Of a stretch of 64,000 bases of DNA, positions 8,796 through 19,197 are shown piece after piece (position 1 is the stretch's first letter; each line of letters opens with the position of its first letter). Under the pieces are notes generated by a model. That model was not told where the DNA came from, searched no databases, and saw nothing but the letters and a program-made list of their open reading frames with translations. The stretch is from an uncultured Roseburia sp. Lineage in GTDB: Bacteria > Bacillota > Clostridia > Lachnospirales > Lachnospiraceae. Made by a program: the position numbers and the translations under genes. The DNA is taken from positions 1-64,000 of the forward strand of contig CANONN010000008.1 of NCBI GenBank assembly GCA_947567625.1, read 5' to 3'.

Positions 8796-9380
8796 TCAAT
8801 CTGACAATTTGCCAAAATGCGAAAATGGGAAATAGATGAGCACCGCCTCGCCCAGTATCTTGTCCTTGTCCACATATGTGTTGGACCAGTAACGCGCGTC
8901 CCAGGAATCGTTGCGGTTATCTCCCAGTACGAGATAGGAGTCGTCTGGCACCTCGAACAGATAGGGCCCCGTCTCCTCCGTCCACACCTCTTTGAGGTAT
9001 TCCTCCGGCAGCGCTTTTTCACTGCCGTCGATATAAATCTTTCCCTCCTCGATCACGACCGTCTCGCCCGGCAGGCCGATCACACGCTTGACAAACAGTT
9101 CTTCCTCGTTGTCCGGGTAATGAAAAATAATCACGTCCCCCCGCTGTGGGTCATCCCGCCAGTAAGCCAGGCGATTGCCCACCAGCCGATCTCCGGGCAT
9201 GATCGTGTTCTCCATCGATCCCGTGGGCACATCCGCGTTTATGATAAGATAGTGTTTGACAAAAAAAGCCGCCAGAAATGCAAGTGTAAAGGAAAAGACC
9301 CAGCTGAAAATTTCCTTTATCACAGATTCCGGCTTTCCCTGCTTCTCCCGGTCTTTTTCTTCCTGATTCTTCTCTCCCAT
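8796..9380 (-). CDS. lepB: Signal peptidase I
   Basis: A charged N-terminus is followed by one membrane helix (about residues 24-45) and then VPTGSMENTI with catalytic Ser55 and FVKRVIGLPG with the general base Lys98, as well as VLGDNRNDSWDARYW. It removes signal peptides from exported proteins at the outer face of the membrane. The 194-residue size matches Gram-positive SipS-type enzymes. The start at 9380 was chosen because GGAGG lies five to nine bases upstream; an in-frame ATG at 9392 overlaps that site. Confidence 0.95.
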   Translation of the reverse strand: MGEKNQEEKDREKQGKPESVIKEIFSWVFSFTLAFLAAFFVKHYLIINADVPTGSMENTIMPGDRLVGNRLAYWRDDPQRGDVIIFHYPDNEEELFVKRVIGLPGETVVIEEGKIYIDGSEKALPEEYLKEVWTEETGPYLFEVPDDSYLVLGDNRNDSWDARYWSNTYVDKDKILGEAVLIYFPFSHFGKLSD

Positions 9381-9521
9381 GCTATCCTCCATCCTGTCTT
9401 CTACTGCATACCCTGTTATTTTAGCATACTTTAAGAAAAAATGGTAGACTTATCATAAAAAATAGAACAGAAGCTCCGATATAGATTGTACACCATAAAT
9501 CGTTTCAGAACGGAGGATACT

Positions 9522-10100
9522 ATGTCGGAACAGATACAGCCAACCACGGTTTTGCACGAATCGTATCAATCATTGAAATCACAGCTTGCCGGCTATGCGG
9601 CCAGTTTTATTCAGAGCGGCGGCAAGGAGCTGTCGGAGGAAGACCGGCAGCAGATGGAAAGCCGCATACTGCAAAAATTAGAAGCCGGTAAGAAGCTGAC
9701 CGCAGAAGAGATCGACTTTCTGCGCAAGTATAATCCGACGCTCTATCAGCGGTATCTGCGGATTCAGCGGATGGCTGAGGCCATGAAGGAGCGCTTGAAT
9801 CACGCCAGGTCCAAAGAGGAAGCCAACGAAATCATCGGCCAGTCCTTAAGCACCGTATCCGACAAAGACCCTGATAAAAAGTACATCATTGCCGCCATGC
9901 AGGAAGCAGCCAAAGAATTTAAACAATCCTCCGCCTACGGAAGGCTCCCAAACACCAGGGAGGACGCCGAAAAAAAGAAAGGCCGCAATGACTCCTCCCA
10001 TTCCCACAGAGAAGAGGAGGAAGAATCATTCGACCCGTATGCCTGGAGCCCGCTGCAGGAAGTGCTCGATATGCAGCCGACTTTCCGTTCAAAAGCTTAA
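9522..10100 (+). CDS. Hypothetical helical, highly charged protein
   Basis: The 192-residue product is rich in Glu, Lys, Gln and Arg and is predicted by eye to be mostly helical (QQMESRILQKLEAGKKL, RYLRIQRMAEAMKERL), with a disordered Lys/Ser/Glu stretch at about 155-175. No membrane segment or known motif is seen. The start at 9522 has GGAGGA seven bases upstream; an earlier in-frame ATG (9486) does not. Divergent from lepB, and its TAA overlaps the cysK stop codon in the palindrome TTAA at 10097-10100, so the two genes converge without any spacer. Function unknown. Confidence 0.75.
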   Translation: MSEQIQPTTVLHESYQSLKSQLAGYAASFIQSGGKELSEEDRQQMESRILQKLEAGKKLTAEEIDFLRKYNPTLYQRYLRIQRMAEAMKERLNHARSKEEANEIIGQSLSTVSDKDPDKKYIIAAMQEAAKEFKQSSAYGRLPNTREDAEKKKGRNDSSHSHREEEEESFDPYAWSPLQEVLDMQPTFRSKA

Positions 10101-11035
10101 GGTGTATCCGAGAATAATGCGGTAGAATAGTAGCGGTCGCCGCTGTCCGGCAGCAGAACCACGATCGTTTTGCCTTGGTTTTGCGGACGGCTGGCAAGCG
10201 CAATCGCCGCATAAAGCGCCGCGCCGGAAGATATTCCCGTCAGTATCCCCTCTGTTTTTGCCAGAAGCCTGCCCGCGGCGAAAGCTTCTTCGTTTGACAC
10301 GGCAATCACTTCGTCATAAATGTCCTGGTTGAGCACTTCCGGCACAAATCCGGCGCCGATTCCCTGTATCTGGTGCGCACCCGCAGTCCCTTTCGACAAC
10401 ACCGGCGAGCTCTCCGGCTCCACCGCCACGATTCTGATCTGAGGATTCTTGGATTTTAGATACTCTCCGACTCCCGTAACGGTTCCGCCGGTGCCGACCC
10501 CGGCCACAAAGTAATCGACCGCACCCTTGGTATCCTCCCAGATCTCCGGGCCTGTCGTCTGCCTGTGCGCGTCGGCATTGGCCGGATTGGCAAACTGCGC
10601 GGGAATAAAGCTGCCCGGAATCTCCTCCGCCAGCTCCCTGGCCTTTGCGATCGCCCCTTTCATTCCCTTCGCCCCGTCCGTGAGAACAATCTTCGCGCCG
10701 TAAGCTTTCAAAATATTGCGGCGCTCCACGCTCATGGTCTCCGGCATCGTCAAAATTGCCTGATAGCCTCTGGCCGCGGCGATTGCCGCCAGCCCGATTC
10801 CCGTGTTTCCGGAAGTCGGTTCGATAATCACCGACCCTTTCCGAATCAGTCCGCGCTCCTCCGCGTCCTTAATCATATAGTAAGCCGCCCGGTCCTTGAC
10901 GCTGCCCGACGGATTCAAATACTCGAGCTTTGCCAAAATATTCGCTCCCAGCTCTTTCCTTTTCATCAGATTGCCAAGTTCCAACAGCGGTGTCCCGCCG
11001 ATCAGCTCTGTCGCGCTGTGATAAATCCCTGCCAT
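10097..11035 (-). CDS. cysK: Cysteine synthase A (O-acetylserine sulfhydrylase)
   Basis: Fold-type II PLP enzyme of 312 residues. NPSGSVKDRAA carries the PLP-binding Lys47, TSGNTG (about 73-78) is the substrate loop, GVGTGGTVTG binds the PLP phosphate and SSGAALYAA lies near the C-terminus. It makes L-cysteine from O-acetylserine and sulfide in the cytoplasm. The start at 11035 is supported by AGGAGG seven bases upstream; the open frame extends 34 codons further without conservation. No cysE or sulfate genes are adjacent. Confidence 0.93.
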   Translation of the reverse strand: MAGIYHSATELIGGTPLLELGNLMKRKELGANILAKLEYLNPSGSVKDRAAYYMIKDAEERGLIRKGSVIIEPTSGNTGIGLAAIAAARGYQAILTMPETMSVERRNILKAYGAKIVLTDGAKGMKGAIAKARELAEEIPGSFIPAQFANPANADAHRQTTGPEIWEDTKGAVDYFVAGVGTGGTVTGVGEYLKSKNPQIRIVAVEPESSPVLSKGTAGAHQIQGIGAGFVPEVLNQDIYDEVIAVSNEEAFAAGRLLAKTEGILTGISSGAALYAAIALASRPQNQGKTIVVLLPDSGDRYYSTALFSDTP

Positions 11036-11179
11036 TTTAAGTCCTCCTGCTACAATATATTTGCGACTAATAAGCCCTTCCAGCCTGTCAGCGTCATTTC
11101 CTTCCGCCAGGCATCTGGCCTCCGTAAACGGCGGCATCTTTGGGGCAGATACTGTCTCTATGATTCACTATCAATCCAG

Positions 11180-13258
11180 TCATTCCGTCTTAAAGACGGC
11201 AATCTCTGTCTTAAGTCCGTTCATATTCTCTCCAAGCCCCTCAGCCGTACCGTTTAAACTCTCCACATTCTCCTGGAGATTGGCCGCGACGTCGGCGACA
11301 ACCTGCGTGCTCTGTGCGGTGTTTTCGATAATTTTCGAGATATTGCGCACGGCCTCCACGGCCTCCTGTCTCTCCTTGTCGGCCCGCTCGGTGCTCACCA
11401 GGATATCTTTCAAACCCACAAAGAGCTGGGTCATGGCCTCGCGCATACTGCGAAAGACACCGTCAACCTCACGCACCGCCTGGGTCTGCAAGGCCACCAT
11501 ATTTCCCGCCTGCTTCGCGCTGTCCACGCTGATGGCGGTCTGCTGGTTGATATTCTCCACGTTGCGCTGGATTTCTCCCGCGGCGGCCGCGGAACTGTCC
11601 GCCAGCTTGCGGATTTCCTCTGCCACGACGGCAAAGCCTCTCCCCGCCGCCCCGGCGCGCGCCGCCTCGATCGAAGCGTTTAAAGACAGCAAATTGGTCT
11701 CCTCCGAGATCGCGTTGATCGTTGCCACAAACTCATTGATCGTCTCTGACTCTCGCTTGAGGTCTTGTATACTCTCCTCCACATGCGCGGTAACCGCCGT
11801 CGTCTCCGCCGCCCGCTCCTCAAGCGCCTGCACAAACGACATGCCCTGGGATATCATCTGTTCCGCATTTTGCACCAGTGCCTCAACCTGTCCGGCAATC
11901 TCGTTGACCTCCTGAATTTCCGTGGACAAAATATCGGTCTTTTGCACACATTCCTGTGCATGTCTCGACTGACGTTCCATGCCGTCCGTAATCTCGCCGA
12001 TTGCCCGGGCAATATGGTCGGAATATTCTTGTATCACGCCGGAAGCCTCTGTCACCTCGTTGGCCGACACGCCCAGCGTGTTCGTCGCCTGACTGACCTT
12101 CAGCACCAGCTTTTTATTGTTGGCAATCATGTTGTTGGCCGCCGCCGCCAGACTGCGGAATTCGTCTTTTCCCTTTACGGCCACCTCTGCGGTGAGATTA
12201 CCTTCCGCCACATACGCAAGCTGTCTAGATATCCGCCCCATATTCCTGCGGATGCCGCTGGCAATCGCGATACCGTTGAGCGTGGCAAGCACCGCCGCCA
12301 GAACAATGCCGATGATATTGAGCCGTTTGATCGCCTCCGCCTTGCCGGTGACAACGTGCATCGGCACCATGGCACATATGGAGGCGCCTGTCCGCTCACT
12401 CTTTTGGAAAAGATACAGATATCTGCCGCCTTTATATGTAATCTCCGACACGCCGGATAGCTCCTGTGTGTCCGTCTTATAGTATTCCTTATCGGCAAAA
12501 ACTACCTCTCCCTCCGTCAGCCCGGTCGTTTCGCCCTCTGGAAGCTGTTCTGCGATCACCTCTCTGCCGCCCGCTGTAATATAGCCAACGATACTGTTGT
12601 CTCCCAGGTTTAACCCTGCGAGGAATTCCAAAACCGCCTCCCGCCCAACGTCCACCACCACGACCGCCTTGCCCTTTTGTGTGCGTATCTGAAATGTGGA
12701 GATATAGTCCTCGGTGCGCACGCCGGTATATTCGTCGAGCGCCTCATGCATATCGGCCCACCGCTTCAGATTCTTGCCGTCCGACGACATCTGCTCCATG
12801 TAGGCATCATAGAATCCGTCCTGAAAACTGGTCTTGGTGTTGACCATCGTGCTGCCGGCCTGCGGGATGATATACATATTGCCGATAAATTTATTGCCGG
12901 CCTGCGACGTCATAATGCGAAGCCTGATATCTTTCAGCAGCGACTGCTGTTCTTTTTTATCGCTCATCAATCCCAGGATATACTTGGACAGATCACTGTC
13001 AGAGACATACTTGACCGCCTCCGTCTCGATATAGGCGTTATTCATATCAATATACTCCGACGCCATGGCAATCGTCTGTATCGTGGAATCGCGGAATGTC
13101 TGGTTGAGACTGCTTGCCGCTCTCCGATACGACAGGGTGCCGAGAATCAGCATAAAAACAATCGGCACCATAAAGCATATAAATATTTTATTCCGTATCC
13201 CCATAAACATGACACCCTGTTTACGATCTGTTCCAGACTGCTTTCTCGTATTTTTCAT
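11180..13258 (-). CDS. Methyl-accepting chemotaxis protein
   Basis: The 692-residue receptor has a first membrane helix near residues 22-42, an extracytoplasmic sensor region of about 270 residues (probably Cache-like), and a second helix ([20 protein letters not shown]). A HAMP linker follows ([13 protein letters not shown]). The signalling tip contains [21 protein letters not shown] and [17 protein letters not shown], the conserved CheA/CheW contact. It implies that the organism is chemotactic, although no che or flagellar gene is in the window. The start at 13258 has GGAGGTG eight bases upstream. The ligand is unknown. Confidence 0.93.
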   Translation of the reverse strand: MKNTRKQSGTDRKQGVMFMGIRNKIFICFMVPIVFMLILGTLSYRRAASSLNQTFRDSTIQTIAMASEYIDMNNAYIETEAVKYVSDSDLSKYILGLMSDKKEQQSLLKDIRLRIMTSQAGNKFIGNMYIIPQAGSTMVNTKTSFQDGFYDAYMEQMSSDGKNLKRWADMHEALDEYTGVRTEDYISTFQIRTQKGKAVVVVDVGREAVLEFLAGLNLGDNSIVGYITAGGREVIAEQLPEGETTGLTEGEVVFADKEYYKTDTQELSGVSEITYKGGRYLYLFQKSERTGASICAMVPMHVVTGKAEAIKRLNIIGIVLAAVLATLNGIAIASGIRRNMGRISRQLAYVAEGNLTAEVAVKGKDEFRSLAAAANNMIANNKKLVLKVSQATNTLGVSANEVTEASGVIQEYSDHIARAIGEITDGMERQSRHAQECVQKTDILSTEIQEVNEIAGQVEALVQNAEQMISQGMSFVQALEERAAETTAVTAHVEESIQDLKRESETINEFVATINAISEETNLLSLNASIEAARAGAAGRGFAVVAEEIRKLADSSAAAAGEIQRNVENINQQTAISVDSAKQAGNMVALQTQAVREVDGVFRSMREAMTQLFVGLKDILVSTERADKERQEAVEAVRNISKIIENTAQSTQVVADVAANLQENVESLNGTAEGLGENMNGLKTEIAVFKTE

Positions 13259-13320
13259 GCTGCCCCACCTCCTGCCGCGCAAACGTTTTTTGATTCATAG
13301 ATCTTGTCATCATGCCGCCT

Positions 13321-14928
13321 TTACCGTAAAATCCCCTGTATCCCTTCCCGCAGAAAAACGTCTTTGTAATAACCGATCTCATCCTGTATCAATTCATCAA
13401 TAACCCGCATCCCCAAAAGCTCAACCGGCGCCCGATCGTCCGTCAAAATCCGGCCGCCGTCTTCATGGACAGCCAGTCGCTCTTTGACCTGCCCCATCAT
13501 CGCCCAGAGGGCCTCGTCTTCTATGTCCTGTGTCAGATCGGAAAACCTTCCCATCACGCCGGGCGCATCCCAGGCAAAAAGCTCCCGGTTGGTACTCCCA
13601 AGTACATCCGCCGTATAAACCTCTTTGAACACGCTGGCAATCGTGTCCGTCAAATAGGCGTTAATGCTGTCCTCGCCGTCGGAGCGCATGTTCATATTAA
13701 CCACCATCACACCGCCCGGCGTCAAGTGCTCTTTCACAAGTGAAAAAAACTCAGTGGAAGACATCTGAAACGGTATCGTGATATCCTGGTAGGCATCGAC
13801 CATGATCACATCATACTTTTTGTCAACCGCCTGCAAAAAGGCTCTGCCGTCATAGGTCGTTACCTTTATGTCCTCCGGCAGGTCAAAATACTCCCCTGCC
13901 AGATCGGTAATCTTTTGATCAATCTCCACACCCTCAACGGTGACATGAGGAAAGAAACGGCGGCACTGTCTTGCAAAAGTGCCGGTTCCCATGCCGAGCA
14001 CCAGAATATCCGCCTCCTGCCCGGCTTCAATCCCCGCCAAAAACGGAGCCGCCAGAGCGTAATCATAGTACATTCCGGTCAGCACGTCCTCTTTGTTCAT
14101 GACCGACTGCACGCCAAACAGCACATTGGTAGACAAAATCACGCTGTCCGCCGTCTCCTTGACCTGCAAATAATTGTAGACAGATTCTCCCTCGTAGATC
14201 ACCTGCTTCTCCCAAAAGGCAAAACTGCCCGAATGTCCGAATACGGCGCAAACCAAAAATAACAGCACCGACAGCGCGCACGCCCGTCTGCCGGTCCTTT
14301 TGCTGATAAAATAGAGTATACAGAGCAGCAGCAGAATACCCGCGAAAATCAAAAATGTAAGTGCTGTCCCAACCGCCGGAATCGTCACAAACGTGGGAAG
14401 AAATGTGCCGAGAATACTGCCGATGGTATTGAACGCCCCGAGCGTACCCACGATCTTACCACTGTCGTCCAAACTGTCAACCGTGTATTTGACCAGCGAC
14501 GGCGTCACGGTTCCCAGCAAAAACAGCGGGTATACAAACACGATCATACAGGTCAGAAATGCCGCAATAATCAAAAAATTGTGGCTGACCGTTACGACCA
14601 GCAGACCGGAAATCCCGAGTATGATATATTTGCCCACCAGCGGAATGGCGGCAATCCACACGGCTGCGACAAGCAGACGCGTATACAGTTTATCGGGATT
14701 GGGATTGCGGTCGGCACTTTTGCCGCCCCAGATATTGCCCAGCGCCATAGCGATCATAATGGTGCCGATAATAATCGTCCAGACAATCTGCGACGAACTG
14801 AAGTAGGGGGCCAGCAACCGGCTGGCGCCAAGCTCCACAGCCATCACCGACATGCCGGCAAAAAATTCGGTCACATACAGGTAGTATTTATTTTTTAAAA
14901 TAGAAGGCATTTGCTCTCTCTCTTCCAT
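13321..14928 (-). CDS. Membrane-fused spermidine synthase-like protein
   Basis: Residues 1-225 hold about seven hydrophobic segments; residues 240-500 form a Rossmann methyltransferase-like domain of the SpeE superfamily (ILVLGMGTGTFARQC, VEGVEIDQKI, VIMVDAYQDITIPFQMSS). Fused MFS/spermidine-synthase proteins are widespread in bacteria and mostly uncharacterised; true aminopropyltransferase activity is not assured. The start is uncertain: 14928 lacks a good ribosome site, and an ATG six codons later (14910) follows GGAAGAGAGAGAG. It lies 62 bp after the chemotaxis receptor gene start, in the same direction. Confidence 0.82.
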   Translation of the reverse strand: MEEREQMPSILKNKYYLYVTEFFAGMSVMAVELGASRLLAPYFSSSQIVWTIIIGTIMIAMALGNIWGGKSADRNPNPDKLYTRLLVAAVWIAAIPLVGKYIILGISGLLVVTVSHNFLIIAAFLTCMIVFVYPLFLLGTVTPSLVKYTVDSLDDSGKIVGTLGAFNTIGSILGTFLPTFVTIPAVGTALTFLIFAGILLLLCILYFISKRTGRRACALSVLLFLVCAVFGHSGSFAFWEKQVIYEGESVYNYLQVKETADSVILSTNVLFGVQSVMNKEDVLTGMYYDYALAAPFLAGIEAGQEADILVLGMGTGTFARQCRRFFPHVTVEGVEIDQKITDLAGEYFDLPEDIKVTTYDGRAFLQAVDKKYDVIMVDAYQDITIPFQMSSTEFFSLVKEHLTPGGVMVVNMNMRSDGEDSINAYLTDTIASVFKEVYTADVLGSTNRELFAWDAPGVMGRFSDLTQDIEDEALWAMMGQVKERLAVHEDGGRILTDDRAPVELLGMRVIDELIQDEIGYYKDVFLREGIQGILR

Positions 14929-15034
14929 ATATAATGCAAAGACGCCTGCTATCAGGAAGCCAGGTTCTTTTTCTCATTATAACAAAGTCTCTGTGCCTTT
15001 TCCACCATAAAAATTCTCAATTTGCACCTGCTGA

Positions 15035-15084
15035 AAAGTAAAAAATAAGTACCGTTCAACCTGCTTCACTGTTGCAGGCTGAAC
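15035..15084 (-). terminator. Possible terminator of the symporter gene
   Basis: GTTCAACCTGC (15054-15064) pairs with GCAGGCTGAAC (15074-15084) apart from one mismatch. On the minus strand a T-rich run (TTATTTTTTACTTTT, 15037-15051) follows after a few bases. The gap between stem and T run makes it weaker than the other terminators listed here. Confidence 0.5.
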
Positions 15085-15092
15085 ACAAAAAT

Positions 15093-15137
15093 AACAGCAA
15101 AAGCTCTATGAAATCTAGCGTGCGTGTGAATTGGAAC
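15093..15137 (+). repeat. Inverted-repeat element, copy B (partial)
   Basis: AACAGCAAAAGCTCTATGAAATCTAGCG and GTGTGAATTGGAAC (15124-15137) align with the core and right end of copy A at 2116-2161. The left end is not recognisable. The copy overlaps the last codons and stop of the sugar symporter gene. Confidence 0.6.
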
Positions 15138-16527
15138 GCTCACGCAGGCATGCAACGTTTTGCTCCACCTTCTTTTTATTGAGCGGATAGACAAACCAGA
15201 GTACCAGCGCCACAAGCAAAAAGCCGATGCCGGGCACGAGCGTTGCCGTTGTATAGATGCCCTGAATCACTGCGTCTGTCTGCACACGCACCCCGGACTG
15301 ATAGCCGATGATATCAAGCGCCCAGCCGCCGACTCCGCCGGCAAGCGCCTGTCCCACTTTTCTGGCAAACGAATACACCGCATATACCGTGCCGTCCTCC
15401 CGCTGCCCGTTTTTTACCTCCTCATCGTCAATGACATCCGTAATGTTGGCCCAAATCACCGTATTAAAGAAATTCATGCCCAGCAAGCCGACGCCGGAGA
15501 GCGCCATAAACACCCAAATATTATCCACGCGCAAAAAGTAGAGTATCAGCAGTACGGCTGCAGAAAGAATCATGCCAACCGTGGACGCTTCTTTCTTTCC
15601 CACCCGCTTGGAGATCGGTACGCTAAGAGGCGCTACCACCGCCAGCATGATTACGGTGTTGACAGCCGTATACACGGAGATGCCCGCGGCATTTTTAAAA
15701 TATTCCGGGTAGAGAAAATTGTTCATGCTATTGATCAATAGCTGGCTTAACATCAAGAATATTGCCGCGCATATGATGCCGAGCAGCGCGCGGCTTTTTA
15801 AAATCCCGCCGAACGTACTGATAAAATTGCGCTTTTCTTCCGCCGTATTTTTCTGGACCTTTACACGCTCTGTCGTGAGCGCATAGCATACCAGATAACA
15901 CAGGATCGCCAGCACGGAGAAGATACCCGCCACGATCGTAAATACGCCTCCGGGACGAATGATCTGATAGCCCTCCGCATCAGTCGTATAAATAAACAGC
16001 GGCGTCAACACGCCGATCACCAGTCCTGCCAGTGTCGCTCCGATGGAGCGCGCCGTGGAGAGCGCCGTCCGCTCATTAGGGTCTGCCGTGATCGCGGAAG
16101 CCATCGAGCCATAGGGAATATTGATGGAGGTGTAAAAAATACTGCCCCATAACAAGTACGTCACATACATATAGACAATTTTTAACCACATGGGAGCCCC
16201 GGCCAGCCCGCTCTGGTACATCAGGAAACTGGCAATCGCCACCGGAGCGCACATGCGCCGAATCCAGCAGCGGAACCTGCCGTCCTTGCCGGGCTTAAAT
16301 GAATCCACGATTCTGCCCATCGTCACATCCGTAAAGGCGTCCACAAAACGCGCCACCAGAAACAGCGTTCCCACCATACCGCCGCTGATTCCGAGTACCT
16401 TGGTGTAAAATACCATCAAAAAGGAGCTTGCAAAAATAAAGGTAAAATCATTTCCGAAATCTCCGAACATATAGCCGATTTTATCCCGCAGCCCAAAGGG
16501 ACGAACATTTTTGTTTTCCGTTTCCAT
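15115..16527 (-). CDS. GPH-family (glycoside-pentoside-hexuronide:cation) sugar symporter
   Basis: A 470-residue protein with about 12 hydrophobic segments. The N-terminus RPFGLRDKIGYMFGDFGNDFTF and the later DAFTDVTMGRIVD are hallmarks of GPH transporters (MelB/UidB/XynB type), which import glycosides with Na+ or H+. The substrate cannot be read from the sequence; a hexuronide or plant oligosaccharide would fit the KDG kinase upstream, but the two are far apart. The start at 16527 begins the conserved part; the frame stays open 34 codons upstream. The final residues NSHAR and the TAG are supplied by repeat copy B. Confidence 0.85.
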   Translation of the reverse strand: METENKNVRPFGLRDKIGYMFGDFGNDFTFIFASSFLMVFYTKVLGISGGMVGTLFLVARFVDAFTDVTMGRIVDSFKPGKDGRFRCWIRRMCAPVAIASFLMYQSGLAGAPMWLKIVYMYVTYLLWGSIFYTSINIPYGSMASAITADPNERTALSTARSIGATLAGLVIGVLTPLFIYTTDAEGYQIIRPGGVFTIVAGIFSVLAILCYLVCYALTTERVKVQKNTAEEKRNFISTFGGILKSRALLGIICAAIFLMLSQLLINSMNNFLYPEYFKNAAGISVYTAVNTVIMLAVVAPLSVPISKRVGKKEASTVGMILSAAVLLILYFLRVDNIWVFMALSGVGLLGMNFFNTVIWANITDVIDDEEVKNGQREDGTVYAVYSFARKVGQALAGGVGGWALDIIGYQSGVRVQTDAVIQGIYTTATLVPGIGFLLVALVLWFVYPLNKKKVEQNVACLRERSNSHAR

Positions 16528-16611
16528 AACAAACCTACACCTTTCTCTCCGCATTTCATACGTTTTTCTTTGCATATGGTTCATAGTATGCCACGGCTGC
16601 TTGGGATTTAT

Positions 16612-16645
16612 GCAAAATGAGCCGCGCAATGCACGCGCGGCTCAT
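16612..16645 (-). terminator. Intrinsic terminator of the feo operon
   Basis: ATGAGCCGCGC (16617-16627) and GCGCGGCTCAT (16635-16645) form a perfect 11-bp stem with a seven-base loop. TTTTGCATAAA follows on the minus strand. It lies 67 bp after the small Cys-rich gene. Confidence 0.82.
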
Positions 16646-16711
16646 CTCGTCTCATATGATCATTTTTTATGAAGATAATAACCCCTTATGGTTCCCCGGT
16701 CAGGATGCGGT

Positions 16712-16846
16712 TCAGTGGCATCCGCGGCAGCTGCCGCAGTCACCGCCGCAGCGGGCGGATTTTCCGTTTTTTTTCGCTTTTCTCATACTGCGGATGATTA
16801 AAACAACTGCCGCTGCCACGATTGCTCCTGTAATTAGTGTACCCAT
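16712..16846 (-). CDS. FeoB-associated Cys-rich membrane protein (44 aa)
   Basis: The small frame encodes MGTLITGAIVAAAVVLIIRS, a single membrane helix, then a basic linker (RKAKKNGKS) and the cysteine-rich end CGGDCGSCRGCH. This is the layout of the short proteins regularly encoded behind feoB in Firmicutes, thought to act with FeoB in Fe2+ uptake (a FeoC-like role). It begins 31 bp after the feoB stop, with GAGGTG just upstream of its ATG. It is followed by the operon terminator. Confidence 0.85.
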   Translation of the reverse strand: MGTLITGAIVAAAVVLIIRSMRKAKKNGKSARCGGDCGSCRGCH

Positions 16847-16877
16847 TTTTCACCTCATATTCTCAATTTTTGATACA

Positions 16878-19070
16878 TTATGCTCCTTTTTTCGCCATCG
16901 CACGGGACGCTCTCGTCCGCCTCTCCCTGTATGGCCGAAACAGCAGATACCCAAATGCAAGGACAATTGCCATGGCAATGATGACGCCGGCGCTAAATCC
17001 GCCGCCTGTACAGAAATTACCGATCTGATAGATGCACAGCGATACGAGATAGGCGAGCACACACTGATAGCCGATGGCAAACCAGAACCACTTGCCGTTA
17101 TTCATCTCGCGCTTGATCGCTCCCATCGCCGCAAAACACGGAGCACAGAGCAGATTGAACGTCAAAAATCCAAACGCCGCAACCGGCGTCATCGCCGTCG
17201 CAAGACTTCCCCAGATTTCCGTCCCATCCCCGGCCACTTCGGCATATCCGTAGAGCATACCAAATGTGGCGACGACATTTTCTTTGGCAATAAGACCGGT
17301 GACGGCGGCAACCGCCATTCTCCATCCCTCTCCGGTTTTTGTCCAGCCCAGCGGGGCAAAAATCCATGCGATTGCATTGCCGATCTTTGCCAGTATACTG
17401 CGGTCAAGCTGCTCGGCCTCCAGCATGCCAAATCCGCCGTCCGCCCAGCCAAAATTCATCAAAAACCACAGCACAATCGTAGAGAGGAAAATAATGGTGC
17501 CCGCTTTTTTGATAAAAGACCAGCCGCGCTCCCACATGCTGCGCAACACATTGCCCACGGTCGGCATATGGTACGCCGGAAGCTCCATGACAAACGGCGC
17601 AGCATCCCCCGCAAACATTGTTGTTTTTTTGAGGATAATCCCAGAGCAGATGACCGCCGCAATCCCGATAAAATATGCGCTCACAGACACCCAGCCCGCA
17701 TTTCCAAAAAACGCCCCGGCGATCAGGGCAATGATCGGCAGCTTGGCGCCGCAGGGAATAAAGGTAGTCGTCATAATCGTCATTTTGCGGTCCCTGTCGC
17801 TCTCAATCGTCCGGGATGCCATAATACCCGGGACGCCGCAGCCACTGCCGATCAGCATCGGGATAAAGGATTTGCCCGAAAGGCCGAACTTGCGGAAAAT
17901 GCGGTCCATAATAAACGCCACGCGCGCCATATAACCGCACGACTCCAAAAATGCCAGGAATAAGAACAACACCAGCATCTGAGGGACAAAGCCGAGTACG
18001 GCGCCGACACCGGCCACGATACCGTCAAGAATCAGTCCCGCCAGCCATTCTGCGCACCCGATCGCCTCCAGTCCGTTTGCGATCAGCACCGGCACACCGG
18101 GCACCCACACGCCAAAGAGATTCCAGCCTTCTCCAAACACACCGTCGTTCGCCCAGTCCGTCGCCCAAGTGCCCACCGTAGTGACGGAAACATAGTAAAT
18201 GACAAACATAACCGCCGCAAATATAGGCAGCGCCGCAATACGGTTCGTCACGATCCTGTCAATCTTATCGGAGATACGAAGCGAACCCTCCCGGGCATTT
18301 TTCTGACAGCACACTTTGATGATCGAGGCGATAGATACATAGCGCTCGTTCGTGATAATACTCTCCGTGTCATCATCCCACGCTTCCTCCAACCGTGAAA
18401 TCTCCGCCGACACATCCGGGACGCGCGTCAATTGCGTACCGATCTTATCATCACGCTCCAACAGCTTAATTGCAAAAAAGCGTTTCTGTTCTTCCGGCAC
18501 CAGGGTAAGCTTTTGTTCCACAGCCCAAATAGCCTCCTCCACCCCGGGCGCAAACTTTTGTACGCCCGCGGGCGCTTTTTTCCTTTTTGCAGCCTGCACC
18601 GCCCGCTTTGCAGCCTCCCATACCCCGGTTCCCTTTAAAGCAGAAATCTCGACCACCTCACAGCCCAGCTTTTCTTTTAATGGTTCCAGGTGAATCACAT
18701 CCCCATTCTTCTTTACCAAATCCGTCATATTGACTGCCATCACGAGCGGGATACCGAGTTCCAATAATTGTGTCGACAGATAGAGATTGCGCTCCAAATT
18801 GGTTCCGTCCACGATATTTAAGATTGCGTCTGGCCGCTCGCCGATCAGGTAATTTCTCGCTACCACCTCCTCCAAAGTATAGGGGGAAAGCGAATAGATA
18901 CCCGGGAGGTCAATGACTACAACCTCTTTGTCCCCTTTTAATCTCCCCTCTTTTTTCTCCACCGTCACCCCGGGCCAGTTGCCCACGAACTGGTTAGAAC
19001 CGGTCAGGGCATTAAACATTGTGGTCTTACCACAGTTGGGATTTCCCGCCAAAGCTATTTTTATTGACAT
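16878..19070 (-). CDS. feoB: Ferrous iron transport protein B
   Basis: The 730-residue protein has an N-terminal G domain: GNPNCGKT (residues 9-16, G1), DLPG (G3) and NMTD (G4). A helical regulatory domain follows, then two Gate segments and a C-terminal membrane region of 8-10 helices, with the conserved CGVPGIMASRTIESDRDR. It takes up Fe2+ across the membrane. The start at 19070 has AGGAGG six bases upstream; a 25-codon upstream extension is not conserved. A 222-bp gap with hairpins and a GTTAGT-N4-ACTAAC palindrome separates it from feoA, so feoB may have extra control. Confidence 0.96.
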   Translation of the reverse strand: MSIKIALAGNPNCGKTTMFNALTGSNQFVGNWPGVTVEKKEGRLKGDKEVVVIDLPGIYSLSPYTLEEVVARNYLIGERPDAILNIVDGTNLERNLYLSTQLLELGIPLVMAVNMTDLVKKNGDVIHLEPLKEKLGCEVVEISALKGTGVWEAAKRAVQAAKRKKAPAGVQKFAPGVEEAIWAVEQKLTLVPEEQKRFFAIKLLERDDKIGTQLTRVPDVSAEISRLEEAWDDDTESIITNERYVSIASIIKVCCQKNAREGSLRISDKIDRIVTNRIAALPIFAAVMFVIYYVSVTTVGTWATDWANDGVFGEGWNLFGVWVPGVPVLIANGLEAIGCAEWLAGLILDGIVAGVGAVLGFVPQMLVLFLFLAFLESCGYMARVAFIMDRIFRKFGLSGKSFIPMLIGSGCGVPGIMASRTIESDRDRKMTIMTTTFIPCGAKLPIIALIAGAFFGNAGWVSVSAYFIGIAAVICSGIILKKTTMFAGDAAPFVMELPAYHMPTVGNVLRSMWERGWSFIKKAGTIIFLSTIVLWFLMNFGWADGGFGMLEAEQLDRSILAKIGNAIAWIFAPLGWTKTGEGWRMAVAAVTGLIAKENVVATFGMLYGYAEVAGDGTEIWGSLATAMTPVAAFGFLTFNLLCAPCFAAMGAIKREMNNGKWFWFAIGYQCVLAYLVSLCIYQIGNFCTGGGFSAGVIIAMAIVLAFGYLLFRPYRERRTRASRAMAKKGA

Positions 19071-19197
19071 ATTCTCCTCCTGACGCTTTTTTTGTTTTCT
19101 CCAAAGCCGTAGCTTGGCTGTGACTTGAATCCGGCCGAAAAACACCTGCCGCTTTGTACTATCCTGTATGATTCCACGCTGTGGAACCTGAAATCTG

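Noticed and set aside
16617-17963. 448-codon open frame on the plus strand
   Set aside because: It is antisense to feoB and its terminator, is rich in Arg/His/Pro as GC-rich antisense frames are, and lacks any domain.
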